In this document: positions 10,637 to 22,155 of the stretch, one piece after another
How positions within the stretch are numbered: position 1 is the stretch's first letter
How the letters are laid out: each line of letters starts with the position of its first letter
From: Monoplex corrugatus
Taxonomy: Eukaryota; Mollusca; Gastropoda; Littorinimorpha; Ranellidae
Direction of reading: 5' to 3'
Length of the DNA: 64,000 bases
NCBI GenBank assembly: GCA_030674185.1
Contig: JAPXFY010000026.1
Span: 32,967,167-33,031,166, forward strand
Notes under the pieces: model-generated
What the model was told of the DNA's origin: nothing
The model's input: the letters and a program-made list of their open reading frames with translations, nothing else
Database searches by the model: none
Position numbers and translations under genes: made by a program

Positions 10637-11204
10637 CATCGTTATTTTTGTTTAAAGCCCAGCCGACTGCGTAGAGCCATATCAGGGCTATAACCTGTTT
10701 CGAAACACACTATACTTCAACAGAAAAAAGGGAAATTAAGTACACATATCAATGCATTTGCACATAATGTAAGGAGATGCCCCTGGCGTTGACCTCTCCG
10801 TCCAATTTATCGCACTGGGGATTTAGAAAAAAAAGATACCTGATACACTTTTAAACATAAGAACACTAAATTAACTAAAACTGCTTCTGTGTATCTCATT
10901 TCCCTAGAGCCAAAAATGCACTCAACACATGTACCTAATTATCCAAGATAAAGTATGTAAAACTTTATTGAACACGTACAGGTGAATGGACCAGCAGAGC
11001 AGAAGTTCAGTTCATATTGCTTATAGCCCAGCCGACCACTAGAGCCAATCAGGGCTAACACCACGTCAAAAAGAAAAGAAACCCGTTAAGATAGACAATA
11101 GCAGGGCAGAAATTGACGGGAAGAAACGACAAAGCAAAGGAACGAGGCAAAAACAGAGTGACACAAAAGAAGAAATTTCTAGCACAGAATTTCCAGAAAG
11201 TGGG
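10637..11204 (-). mobile_element. Segment G element, copy 4, with family I insertion
   Basis: Tail core at 10650-10690 and the usual segment G landmarks. It is interrupted at 11005-11099 by a family I tail insertion, then by the family III insertion at 11213. It resumes at 11718. Confidence 0.7.
11005..11099 (-). mobile_element. Short LINE family I insertion with target-site duplication
   Basis: 95 bp of family I tail lie between agcagagcagaa (10993-11004) and agcagggcagaa (11100-11111). This is a 12-bp direct repeat with one mismatch, as expected for a target-site duplication made by target-primed reverse transcription. Confidence 0.65.
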
Positions 11205-11212
11205 GACACTAT

Positions 11213-11717
11213 ATATATTACATAGGCATCCTTCAGTCTCGGAAGACTATGGAGTTCCGCTCTAGATGTTTATTCTGGTACAGCGTCGGGTGTGGCTGGC
11301 CAGTCCGACGCGGGAATAACAGTCCCTGTGGCAGAGGGCACAGATGAAGTCTGACGCTGGTCGGTCTGCCTGGGCTGTAGCCTTTCTTCTCATTCTCTTT
11401 TCCTCGTGCTGCTGAGGAGTGTCTCTTCGAACTTGGAGAGACCTTTCTGCACAGTCTGTCTCCAGGCTGACCGTTCGAGGGCTGTTGCTTCCCAGTTGTT
11501 CTGGTCGATGTTCCAAGGCTTTTAGGTCCCTCTTGCCACTTTGAGCAGCGTGGTCTGCTGTGGACTTCTGCACAGTTTCCGTAGAGAGTCTTAGGATCCT
11601 CGTGTCCATGGCACGGCATGGCGAGCCAGCGCTAGTCTCTGTTTCAGCAGGTGTACATGCTGGTGATCCCTCTTTCAGGACTGTTGTTTGGGACCTTGTC
11701 CTGCCAGGTGATGTTCA
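11213..11717 (-). mobile_element. LINE family III 3' end insertion with 8-bp TSD
   Basis: 505 bp flanked by gacactat on both sides (11205-11212 and 11718-11725), inside segment G. The uninterrupted target is visible at about 5590 and 10495. The minus strand encodes a basic region followed by CALCHRDCYSRVGLASH and a final cysteine. This is the C-terminal zinc finger commonly found at the end of LINE ORF2 proteins, ending RINI then stop. The 3' tail is the short 'aggatgcctatgtaatatat'. Confidence 0.8.
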
Positions 11718-12060
11718 GACACTATTTATACTAAAAGAGCCCTGGCGTCCCTGCAGGGGGTATGGCATATCAACAGCGATGGTTATATCGTGGTATGTTA
11801 GCAGCAATGGTTCTACCATGGCGGTTACACAAAAAGTGAGGTAAATTTTATGTCGACAATGATGGTTCTCTCTCGAAATAAACTATATAAATTTAAACTT
11901 TAAGACCATGCCGCCAGCAGGTGTTGTCATGCATGTACTAACATAATAACGTTATTCTATGTTAATAACGACCACTGGAATCTCATGACTACGAAGGAAA
12001 GGTTGTCAGTCTGCCTTTTCTAAAAGTTATTAAGTCCGTCTTCACACCACGCTCAATGTT
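11718..12060. repeat. Right end of segment G copy 4 plus 'segment T'
   Basis: It resumes segment G (actatttatactaaaagagc), then two diverged 28-bp units, then about 250 bp of sequence ('ccatgccgccagcagg', 'cagtctgccttttct', 'agttattaagtc') found again at 15205-15530. Two copies in the window; no coding signal. Confidence 0.6.
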
Positions 12061-12076
12061 TAAAGAAAATAGCAAC

Positions 12077-12177
12077 TCTCTCTCTCTCTCTTCATTTATA
12101 TATATATATATATATATAATCATATATATATATAATATATACTACACATATATATATGTATACACACAACACACACA

Positions 12178-12252
<75 letters not shown>

Positions 12253-12261
12253 TTTGCTTGT
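12077..12261. repeat. (CT)n then (AT)n microsatellite
   Basis: A short CT run, then about 155 bp of AT dinucleotides with a small CACACAAC island. Confidence 0.95.
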
Positions 12262-12400
12262 AATATTGCTGTGATGGTTATATCGTCGTATGTCGACAGC
12301 ACTGGTTATTTTATGGCATATCATTGTTATTGTTTGTTTAAAGCCCAGCCAATCTAGGGCTGTAACTGTTTCAACAGAATATCTCAACCCGAAGAAAAAA
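12262..12400 (-). mobile_element. Diverged 28-bp units and truncated LINE tail
   Basis: Two degraded 28-bp units followed by 'ttgtttaaagcccagccaat', in which the centre of the tail core is deleted (gactgcgtagagccat missing). Confidence 0.6.
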
Positions 12401-12404
12401 AATG

Positions 12405-12461
12405 CTAACTCTATATATATGTGTATATATATATATATCTAAATCTATATATATATATATA

Positions 12462-12489
<28 letters not shown>
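12405..12489. repeat. AT-rich microsatellite
   Basis: TATATA and TCTATA repeats leading into the next CA monomer. Confidence 0.9.
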
Positions 12490-12499
<10 letters not shown>

Positions 12500-13015
12500 A
12501 CACACATGTACGACACACCCGTGTGCACATACACACGCACGCGTACACGCTCATGTATTCATGTCTACACGCTCGCAAGCACACACGCACGCACGCAAAC
12601 ACACACAAACACGCACGCAAACACAAACACACACGACCACCAAAAAGAATAGTTTGCACACACACACACACACACAGACACACCAGGCACACACACACCA
12701 GGCACACACACAAACACACACACTCCAAGGTTATGTCAAAGGTCTTTTTTTCCACTTACCTAAACAGCAATACCACGTCAGCGACAATATTTCGTGGGGG
12801 CTTTTTACAGAAAAATTGTCATGAATCTTATGGGCACGACAATGTACTATCCCATGGCATTCAACAACAACAACAACAAAGAAATCAGGGGTAAAACGCT
12901 TGTCATTTGTTATTTTTGTTTCAAGCCCAGCCGACAGCGTGGAACCATATCAGGGCTATAATTGTTTAAAAGAATACTTCACCACACCAACAACAACAAA
13001 AAAAACAAAAAAACA
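12490..13015. repeat. CA monomer m1
   Basis: Monomer without a clear head. It has 'cgctcatgtattcatg', a CA/CACG block, 'ggttatgtcaaaggtc', the 'cagttacctaaac'-like stretch, an AAC-rich run, and a family II-type tail (12920-12960). Confidence 0.75.
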
Positions 13016-13033
13016 AAGAATACCGAGTGTGTG

Positions 13034-13035
13034 TG

Positions 13036-13082
<47 letters not shown>
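13034..13082. repeat. (AT)n microsatellite
   Basis: About 48 bp of nearly pure AT. Confidence 0.9.
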
Positions 13083-13084
<2 letters not shown>

Positions 13085-13189
13085 TTTGTAATATTGCTTC
13101 TATGCATGTATATATATATAGACATATGTATATATTAAATATTTTACATATATAATACAATCACGAAAAAAACAAAAAGACTAGAAATC

Positions 13190-13459
13190 GATGTACGAAT
13201 GTCATTACCCATCACCTTGCACATATCCACACATGTACGCCCACACACACATGTGCACATCACATACACACGCTCATGCATTCTGTCTACGCACGCACGC
13301 TCGCACACGTACGCACACACACACGCACACTAACACCAACAAGCATAGCTCGCAAGCATACGCACGCACACAATCACACACGCACACAATCACGCACGCA
13401 CACACACACACACACACACACATACGCTAACACACACACACACACACACACAATCACGC

Positions 13460-13494
<35 letters not shown>

Positions 13495-13830
13495 ACTTCA
13501 AGGTTATGTCTAAGGTCTTTTTATCCAATTACCTAAACAACAATACGTCAGCAACAATATTTCATGGTGACTTTTTACAGAAATATTGTCATGAATCCTA
13601 TGGGCACGACAATATTACTACTATCCCATCGCATTCGAACACACACACACACACACACACACGCACGCACACACACACACACACTCACACGCACACACAC
13701 AAAACAAAAGATGAGTGAGAAAACGCTCGTCATTCCTTATTTTTGTTTGAAATCCAGAAGACAGCGTAAAGCCACATCAAGGCTGTTAAAAAAAAAAAAA
13801 AAAAAAAAAAAAAGGGAAGTATATCTGTAC
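13190..13830. repeat. CA monomer m2
   Basis: Head 'catcaccttgcacatatcca', a two-part CA block with an internal cagttcgcac-like site replaced by 'catagctcgcaagc', the conserved stretch 'ggttatgtctaaggtc', a second CA run (13640-13702) in place of the usual poly-A, then a decayed tail (13745-13785). Confidence 0.75.
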
Positions 13831-13955
13831 AAACAGACACTGTAATATTGCTTCTAAATATATGTAGATGTATATAGAAATATATATATATATACATATT
13901 TTTATATATGAATATACATATATATATATGTATATATCTATATATACATATACAT

Positions 13956-14150
13956 GCAGGGAGCTGGTGGATAGGGTGAGTGAGTCAAAGGGTTAAGTGT
14001 TTGCTTTAAGGTCATGGCTGACAATGCCGGGTGCTGATGGAGAGGGTACGGGATTTAAAGGGTTAAGAAAATTGTCTTTAAGGACGTGGGATATTACTGC
14101 CATGTCAATTCATTGATTACTCCATGCCATTTAGAAACAATGTCATAAGA
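13956..14150. repeat. Spacer S, copy 1 (most diverged)
   Basis: A non-coding spacer with two similar halves about 85 bp apart. Each has a 'gagctggtggatagggtg' or 'gtgctgatggagagggt' half and ends 'aaagggttaag'. It then runs through 'ggacgtgggatatta' to 'ccatgccatttagaa'. It recurs after most beta monomers. Confidence 0.75.
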
Positions 14151-14229
14151 AATTGTGTATATATATATACATGTATATACATAGATATAAGATATAGATA
14201 TAGATAGATTCATGGATAAAAAAAAAGGC

Positions 14230-14606
14230 TTGAATTCCATATATCAAGGTCAGTACTCATCACCTTTGGACATATACATGGGGGTGCGTAAGTATGAAAA
14301 AAGAAAACACGTATAATACTCATTGCATTTATTATACAAACAAATGAATATCGCATATACATGTAATAACACAGCCTTAATCCGTCAGATACTCAAACTG
14401 CTTGCCGTCGGTATTCACACACTCCTCAAATCGTGAGTGGAATTAAGCATTATAATAAAGATGTGATACTGTATACCTACTTTTCCACCCCCTTGTACAT
14501 ACATCCACACACGTGTGCACATTCACACGCACGCTTACACGCTCATGTATTCATGTCTACACACACACACACACAAACACACGCACAGTTCGCACGCATA
14601 CGCGTG

Positions 14607-14650
<44 letters not shown>

Positions 14651-15200
14651 GCACGCACACATACAAGCACGCACACACACAAGCAAGCAGACATGCATGC
14701 ACACAAAAGCACGCACGCACACAAGCACGCACGAACACACACACAAGCACGCACGCACACACACAAGCACGCACACACACACACAAGCACGCACACAAAA
14801 GCGCACTCACACACAAGCACGCGTGCACACAAGCACGCACGAAAAAAAAAAAAACACAAGCACGCACACGCATACAAGCACACACACACACACACGCACG
14901 CACATGCACGCCACTGCAAGTTTACGTCCAAGGTTTTTTTTCCAGTTACCTAAACAACAATACCACGTCAGCAACAATATCTCACGTGGACTTTTTATAC
15001 AAAAATTGACATAAATCCTATGTGCACGACAATATACTATCCCACTACATTAACAAAAAATGAGGGTGAAAAACCCTTGTTATTTGTTATTTTTGTTTAA
15101 AGCCCAATCGACTGCGCAGAGCCATATCAGGGTAATAACCGTTTCAAAAGAATACTTTAACACGAACAAAAAACAAAAAAACAAAACAAAAAAACAAACA
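14230..15200. repeat. CA monomer m3, split by an insertion
   Basis: The head (14230-14280) is separated from the CA block (14480 onward) by about 195 bp of unrelated sequence. The CA block shows clear 16-bp sub-repeats of the aagcacgcacacacac type. The right end has the conserved stretch and a tail at 15100-15140. Confidence 0.75.
14281..14478 (-). mobile_element. Unidentified insertion in monomer m3
   Basis: On the minus strand a short frame reads SRFEECVNTDGKQFEYLTD then stop, followed by an AATAAA-like signal. The shape (xRxxxCxxxxGxxFE near a stop) recalls the C-terminus of mariner-type transposases. With only 19 residues this is a weak suggestion. Confidence 0.25.
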
Positions 15201-15204
15201 AGAA

Positions 15205-15600
15205 AAAAAAAGCGTCCCACGAGTTATGGAATATCAACAGCGATGGTTATATCGTGGTATGTCAACAGCAATGCTTCTACCATGGCCGTTGCACGAACAT
15301 TTGGACAAATGATATATCGACAACAATGGGTCTCCCATAATACATAAACTAAAACTTTAGGTCCATTGCCGCCAGCGTCTCATGACGATTAACAATAACG
15401 TCATTCAGTGCAGACAACAGAAATCTCAGGACTACAAAGGGGAAGAATTTCAGTCTGCCTTTTCTTTTCAAAAGTTATTAAGTCAGTCATGACACTACGC
15501 TCATTCGTTTTCAGGAGATTGTCAACAAGGACGTAGGATATTGCCATGTCAATTCAATGAGTACTCCATGCCATTTAGAAGCAATATTACAAGGAAGTTA
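15205..15600. repeat. Segment T copy 2 plus partial spacer S
   Basis: It matches 11750-12060, including two diverged 28-bp units and 'cagtctgccttttctttt'. It is then joined to the last part of spacer S (ggacgtaggatattgcc to catttagaagcaa). The joint hints that T and S were once adjacent. Confidence 0.6.
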
Positions 15601-15604
15601 TATC

Positions 15605-15717
15605 TATACACATTATCTATCTATTCGTCAATCTATCTATTCGTCTATCTATCTAACTATTCATTTATCTATCTGTCTATCGATGTATCGATGTATGTAT
15701 GTATCTATCTGTCTACA
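15605..15717. repeat. (CTAT)n tetranucleotide microsatellite
   Basis: Irregular TCTATCTA repeats with TCGT and TGTA variants. Confidence 0.9.
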
Positions 15718-16160
15718 TGTATTCCGTACATCAACGTCAGTACTTCTCACCTTGCACATATACACACACGCCCTCACACACGTGTGCACATACACGCGTA
15801 CGCGTACACGCTCATATATTTGTCTACACACACACACACACACACACACATGCACGTACGCACATACACACGCACGCATAATTTGCACGCACACGCGCCC
15901 ACACACAAATAATCACACACACACTCTCTCTCTCGCTCTCTCTCACACACACACACAAAAGCACGCACACAAGAACGCACGCACATAAGCACGCGCACAC
16001 ACACAAGCACGCACACACACACAGACAAGCACGCACACACACAAGCACACATACAAAGCACGCACGCACACGGAAGCACGCATACATACAAGCACGCACA
16101 CATAAGCACGCACACAAGCACGCACACATAAACACACACACACGAACGCACGCACGCACG

Positions 16161-16191
<31 letters not shown>

Positions 16192-16465
16192 ACACCACTT
16201 CAACCTTATGTCTAGGTCTTTTTTCTGTTACCTAAACAATACCACATCAGCAACAATATTTCATGGGGACTTTGTGCACGACAATATGCTATCCCATGGC
16301 ATTCAACAAAAGCAAAAACAAAAACAAAAAATGAGGGAGAAACCCTTGCTATGTGGTATTTTTGTTTCAAACCCACTGACTGCGCAGAGCCATATCAGAG
16401 CTGTAACCGTTTCAAAAGAAGACTTCACCACGAACAACAAACAAAACAAAAAAAGCTGTTTCTCT
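15718..16465. repeat. CA monomer m4
   Basis: Complete monomer: head, CA/CACG block with a CTCTCTCGCTCTCTCTC island at about 15925, conserved stretch, AAAAC-rich run, tail at 16365-16405. Confidence 0.8.
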
Positions 16466-16529
16466 ATACAAACACATTTGTTTGTAATATTGCTTCTAAA
16501 TGTATATAATACAATCACGAAAAAAAAAA

Positions 16530-16960
16530 AAGGCTTGAATTCCATATATCAACGTCAGTACTCATCACCTTGCACATATACACACATGTACGACCACACA
16601 CACGTGTGCACATTCACACGCACGCGTACACGCTTATGAATTCATGTCTTATACACACACGCACGCACGCACGCATAGTTCGCACGCATACCCACGCACA
16701 CACACAATCACGCACACACACACACACACACAAGCACGCACACAAGAACGCACACACACAAGAACGCACACACACACAAGCACGCGCGTGCGCACTCGCG
16801 CGCACACACATACACACACAAAGGGAAACCCCTGCTGTGTGTTATTTCTTTTAAAGCCCAATCGACTGCGCAGAGCCATATCAAGGCTATAACTTTTTCA
16901 AAAGAATACTTCACCACAAACAGACAAACAAAACACAAAAAAATTAAGTATATCTATACA
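16530..16960. repeat. CA monomer m5, internally deleted
   Basis: The head and CA block are normal. The conserved 'ttatgtctaaggtc...catggca' stretch of about 150 bp is missing, so the CA block joins directly to the tail (16840-16890). The block ends in the alternating GCGCG stretch 'gcgcgtgcgcactcgcgcgc'. Confidence 0.75.
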
Positions 16961-17044
16961 AACACACATTTGTAATCTCTCTCTCACTACATATACATAT
17001 ATATATAATAATGATAATAATAATAATAATAGTAATAATACAAT

Positions 17045-17530
17045 CACTAAAAAAAAGCTTGAATTCCATATGTCAATGTCATTATTCATCACCTTGCACA
17101 TATACACACATATGCTCCCACACACACGTGGGCACATTCACACGAAGTCGTATACGCTCATGTATTCAGGTCTACACACGCACGCTCGCACGGACGCGCG
17201 CGCGCGCGCACGCACACACACACAAACTAAACAGTTCGCAAGCATTCACATGTACACACACAATCACACAATCACGCACGCACGCACACACACACACACA
17301 CACTTCAAGGTTATGTCTAAAGTCTTTTTTCCAGTTAGCTAAACAACAATACCACGTCATCAATATAATTCATGGGGACTTTTTTACAGAAACATTGTCA
17401 TGGGTAGGACAGTGTACTATCGCTTGTCATTTGTCATTTTTGTTTAAAGCCCAGTCGACTGCGTAGAGCCATATCAGGGCTATAACTTTAAAAGGTTACT
17501 TCACCACAAACCAAATAAAGAAAAGAAAAA
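17045..17530. repeat. CA monomer m6
   Basis: Head after a TAA-repeat. The CA block includes 'gcgcgcgcgcgcgcac' near 17195. The conserved stretch is shortened, and the tail lies at 17440-17485. Confidence 0.75.
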
Positions 17531-17582
17531 AAGAAAAAAGCGAAGTACACCTATACAAATGCATACTGTAATATTGCTTCTA

Positions 17583-17850
17583 CTTTCTAGCACAGAATTT
17601 CCAGAAGGCAGAGATACCATTAAAAATTTGTACTGAAAGAGCTCACGGCATCCCCACAGGAGACTGTGGTATAGCAACAGCAATGGTTATAACGTGGTAT
17701 GTCCACAGCAATGTTTGTTTTATGGAATGTGAACACAGATGGTTCAGTTCAGTTCAGTTCAGTTCATATTGCTCATAGACCAGCCGACGACTAAAGCCAT
17801 ATCAGGGCTAACACCACGTTGAAAAAAAAATATAAAAAAGGACAACTTGT
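17583..17850 (-). mobile_element. Right half of segment G plus family I tail
   Basis: It enters segment G at 'ctagcacagaatttccag', so about 350 bp of its left part are missing. It then has the 'gtatagcaacagcaatgg' seed, a (CAGTT)n stretch of four to five units, and the family I tail core with a variant centre. Confidence 0.7.
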
Positions 17851-18352
17851 TAACAGTGATGGTTACATCGTGGCATGTCAACAGCAATGGTTATATTGTG
17901 GCATGTCAACAGCAATGGTTATATTGTGGCATGTCAACAGCAATGGTTATATTGTGGCATGTCAACAGCAATGGTTATATTGTGGCATGTCAACAGCAAT
18001 GGTTATATTGTGGTATATCAACAGCAATGGTTATATTGTGGCATGTCAACAGCAAGGTTATTTGTGGTATATCAACAGCAATGGTTATATTGTGGTATAT
18101 CAACAGCAATGGTTATATTGTGGCATGTCAACAGCAATGGTTATATTGTGGTATATCAACAGCAAGGGTTATATTGTGGCATGTAAACAGCAATGGTTAT
18201 ATTGTGGCATATCAACAGCAATGGTTATATTGTGGCATATCAACAGCAATGGTTATATTGTGGTATATCAACAGCAATGGTTATATTGTGGTATATCAAC
18301 AGCAATGGTTATATTGTGGTATATCAACAGCAATGGTTATATTGTGGCATAT
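17851..18352. repeat. 28-bp minisatellite array 1, 18 units
   Basis: Head-to-tail units beginning CAACAGCAATGGTTATATTG and ending in ATGT or ATAT. The first unit is the variant TAACAGTGATGGTTACATCG. One unit near 18047 is 2 bp short. Because 28 is not a multiple of three and the unit has no stop in any forward frame, all three forward frames stay open. Confidence 0.95.
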
Positions 18353-18374
18353 CATTGTTATTGGTATTTTTGTT

Positions 18375-18411
<37 letters not shown>

Positions 18412-18860
18412 GTATACATACACACACACACAAATATGTATACATATATATATATAATAATAAAATGATTCCATATATCAACGTCAGTGTTTGTCACCTT
18501 GCACATATACACACACACTCATGTATTCATGTCATACACACACACCACACACACACACACACGCACGCACGCACACACGCATAGTTCGCACACACACACA
18601 CACAATCAAACACAATCACAAAGACACATACACGCAAGCACGCAGACATGAACGCACACACACAAGCAGCATATACACACCACAAGCATGCAACACACAC
18701 ACAAGCACGCACCGCACGCACGGACACACAAACACACACACAACGTGCGCGCACACACATACACTCAAGCACGCACACACACAAGCACGCACACATACAA
18801 ACATGCACACACAAACACACACACACACATCTCACGCACAAGCACGCACACACACAAGCA

Positions 18861-18905
<45 letters not shown>

Positions 18906-19290
18906 CACACAACACACTTCAATCTATGTCTTGTCTTTTTTTCCAGTTACCTAAACAATACCACATCAGCAACAATATTTCATGGGACTTTTTACAGAAA
19001 AATTGACATGAATTCTATGGGCACGACAATATACTATCCCATGGCATTCAAAAAACAAACAAACAACAACAACAAAACGAAAGAAAAAAAGGAAAACCTG
19101 TGTTATGTGTTATTTTTGTTTAAAGCCCAGTCGACTGCGCAGAGCCATATCAGGGCTATAACCGTTTCAAAAGATTACTTCACCACAAACAAAAAGCAAA
19201 AAAGCAAAAAAAAACAAAGCTAAGTATATCTATACAAACACACATTTGCTTGTAGTATTGATTCTAATGTATATGTTTATATACATATAT
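18353..19290. repeat. AT/GT/CA hub and beta monomer m7
   Basis: (AT)n, (GT)n and (CA)n flank each other at 18373-18460. A CA monomer then starts 'ccatatatcaacgtcagtg'. CA block with AAGCACGC sub-repeats, conserved stretch at about 18925-19040, and tail at 19120-19165. Confidence 0.8.
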
Positions 19291-19480
19291 GCAGGAAGCT
19301 GGTGCATAGGGTGACGGAGTCAAAGGTTAAGTTTTTCCTTTAAGGTCATGGCTGACAATGCAGGGTGCTAATGGAGAGGGTGCAGGACTGAAAGGGTTAA
19401 AATTGACAATAAGGACGTGGGGTATTATTGTCATGTCAATTCATTGATTACTCCATGCCATTTAGAAGCAATATCACAAG
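19291..19480. repeat. Spacer S, copy 2
   Basis: As copy 1 but much closer to the later copies. The second half reads 'ggtgctaatggagagggt'. Confidence 0.85.
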
Positions 19481-19544
19481 CAAGTGTTTATATACGTACA
19501 TATGTATATACGTACATATATAGATATAGATAGATAAAAAAAAA

Positions 19545-19651
19545 AGGTTTGAATTCCATATATCAACGTCAGTACTTTTTACCTTGCACATACACAACAT
19601 CCACACATGTACGCACATAGACACACACGCGTGCACATTCATGTATTCATG

Positions 19652-19714
<63 letters not shown>

Positions 19715-20373
19715 CCGCACAAACGCACAGTTCGCACACCACACACACACACAATCACACACTCAATCACAAAGACACACACATATTCGCAAGCACGCAG
19801 ACTTGAACGCACACACACACGACAAGCATGCACACACCACAAGCACGCATACACACACAGACACACACACAGAAACAAACACAGAAACAAACACAAACAC
19901 ACGTGCGCGCACACACATACACACGCAAGCACGCACACACACACACAAGCACGCATCCACGCACAAGCACGCACACACACAAGCACGCACATATACAAGC
20001 ACGCACATACACACACACACCATTTCAGTCTTATGTCTAAGGTCTTTTTTTCCAGTTACCTAACAATACCACATCAGCAACAATATTTCATGGGGACTTT
20101 TTACAGAAAAATTGACATGAATTATATCGGCACGACAATATACTACCCCATGGTATTTAAAAAAAAAAAAAAAAGGAAAACCTGTGTTGTCATTTTTGTT
20201 TAAAGCCCAAACGACTGCGCAGAGCCATATCAGGGCTATAACCGTTTCAAAAGATTACTTCACCACAAACAAAAAGCAAAAAAGAAAAAAAAACAAAGCT
20301 AAGTATACCTATACAAACACACACATTTGCTTGTAATATTGATTCTAATGTATAAATGTTTAAATACATATAT
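19545..20373. repeat. CA monomer m8
   Basis: Head at 19550-19600, a long CA run, 'cacagttcgcacaccac', sub-repeats, conserved stretch at 20025-20160, A-run, tail at 20200-20245. Confidence 0.8.
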
Positions 20374-20653
20374 GCAGGAAGCTGGTGGATAGGGTGACGG
20401 CGTCAAAGGGTTAAAGTTTTTCCTTTAAGGTCATGGCTGACAATGCAGGGTGCTAATGGAGAGGGTGCAGGATTCAAAGGGTTAAGACAATTGTCAATAA
20501 GGACGTGGGATATTATTGCCATGTCAATTCATTGATTACTCCATGCCATTTAGAAGCAATATCACAAGCAAGTGTTTATATACATACATATGTATATACC
20601 TACAAATATACATTAATATATATATATATATATATATATCTGTATACATACAT

Positions 20654-20710
<57 letters not shown>
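20374..20710. repeat. Spacer S copy 3 and AT tract
   Basis: Spacer S (to about 20570) is followed by 'catatgtatatacctac' and two AT tracts joined by 'ctgtatacatacattta'. This is the sequence state without an LTR insertion. It shows the target into which the LTR-gag fragment was placed in other units. Confidence 0.8.
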
Positions 20711-20713
<3 letters not shown>

Positions 20714-20818
20714 GGCTTGAATTCCATATATCAATGTCAATACTTTTGACCTTGCACATGTACATACATCCACACATGTAGACATATACACGCACGCGTA
20801 CACGTTCATTTATTCATG

Positions 20819-20873
<55 letters not shown>

Positions 20874-20874
20874 A

Positions 20875-20925
<51 letters not shown>

Positions 20926-22155
20926 ACGAACAGTTCGCAAGCATACGCGCAAACACCCACATACATAAACACACACACACACACACACACACAGAGCACA
21001 ACAAAAGCACGCACACGAGAACACACACAAGCACGTACACACGCAAGCGCGCACCACACAAGCACGCACACATACACAAGCACGCACATCACAAGCACGC
21101 ACGCAAACCACAAGCACGCACACACACAAGCACGCACACATACACACACAAGCACGCACACCACAAGCACGCACACATACACACACAAGCACGTACACAC
21201 AAGCGCGCACACACACAAGCACGCACACACACACGCACGTACACACTACGCGCACACACACACACACACTACAATGTTATGTCTAAGGTCTTTTTTTCCA
21301 GTTACCTAACAATGCCACATCAGCAACAATATTTCATGGGGACTTTTTACAGAAAAATTGACATGAATCCTATGTGCACGACGATATATCATCTCACAGC
21401 ATTCATAAAAATGAAGACGAAAAAACCCATGTTATTTGTTGTTTTTTTAAAGCCCAACCGACTGTGTAGAGCCATATCAGGGCTATAACCGTTTCAAAAG
21501 AAAAATTAACCACGGAGGGGAGAGGGGGGAGAGAAACAAAGAAAAAGAAAGCTAAGTATCAGTACATTCGCGCACATAATCTAAGGACATGCCCCTAGCG
21601 TTGACCACTCCAATTTATCACACAGCGGATTTAAAAAACATACTTGAATATATAAGTTTAAGCATCAGGACACTAAAACATAAAAACAGGCCTAAATCAC
21701 CTAAAATTGTTTCCGCATATTTCTATTTCCCTAGAGCCAAAAATGCACCGAATACATGTATCCAATTATCAATCCCAAAACAAAGTGCGTAAGACAATCG
21801 AACACATACAGGTGAACGGACTAGCAAGACAAACCGATAGGGACAAATGACAAAAAACAAAGGAACAAGGCAGAAACAGAGTGGCAGGAAAGAGGAACTT
21901 TTTAGCACAGAATTTCCAGAAGGCAGATACCATTTATACTGAAAGAGCCCTCGGCATCCCCACGGGAGACTGTGGTATAGCAACAGCAATGGTTATAACG
22001 TGGTATGTACACAGCAATGTTGGTTTTATGGAATGTGAACACAGATGGTTCAGCTCAGTTCAGTTTATATTGCTCAGTCATAGCCCAGCCGACTACTACA
22101 GCCATATCAGGGCTAACACCACGGTAAAAAAATAATATAAAAAAGGACAACTCGT
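20711..22155. repeat. Higher-order unit U1, alpha half
   Basis: The alpha monomer (gggcttgaattcc head, 'cgaacgaacagttcgcaag', sub-repeats with cgtacacac, conserved stretch ending in the 'gcattcataaaaatg' form), tail at 21450-21490, G-rich tract at 21514-21532, segment G at 21548-22050 and a family I tail at 22050-22155. Confidence 0.85.

Noticed and set aside
11262..11609. A host zinc-finger protein on the minus strand
   Set aside because: The single finger at the very C-terminus, the TSD-bounded insert and the LINE-like tail point to a retrotransposon end.
14513..15014. Long open frames rich in His/Thr or Cys/Val in the CA/GT blocks
   Set aside because: They are translations of stop-free dinucleotide repeats, open on both strands and in several frames, with no start context or conserved protein.
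17851..18352. Regular 28-bp repeats as a CRISPR array
   Set aside because: Units are directly head to tail without unique spacers, lie beside LINE tails, and the sequence is eukaryotic.
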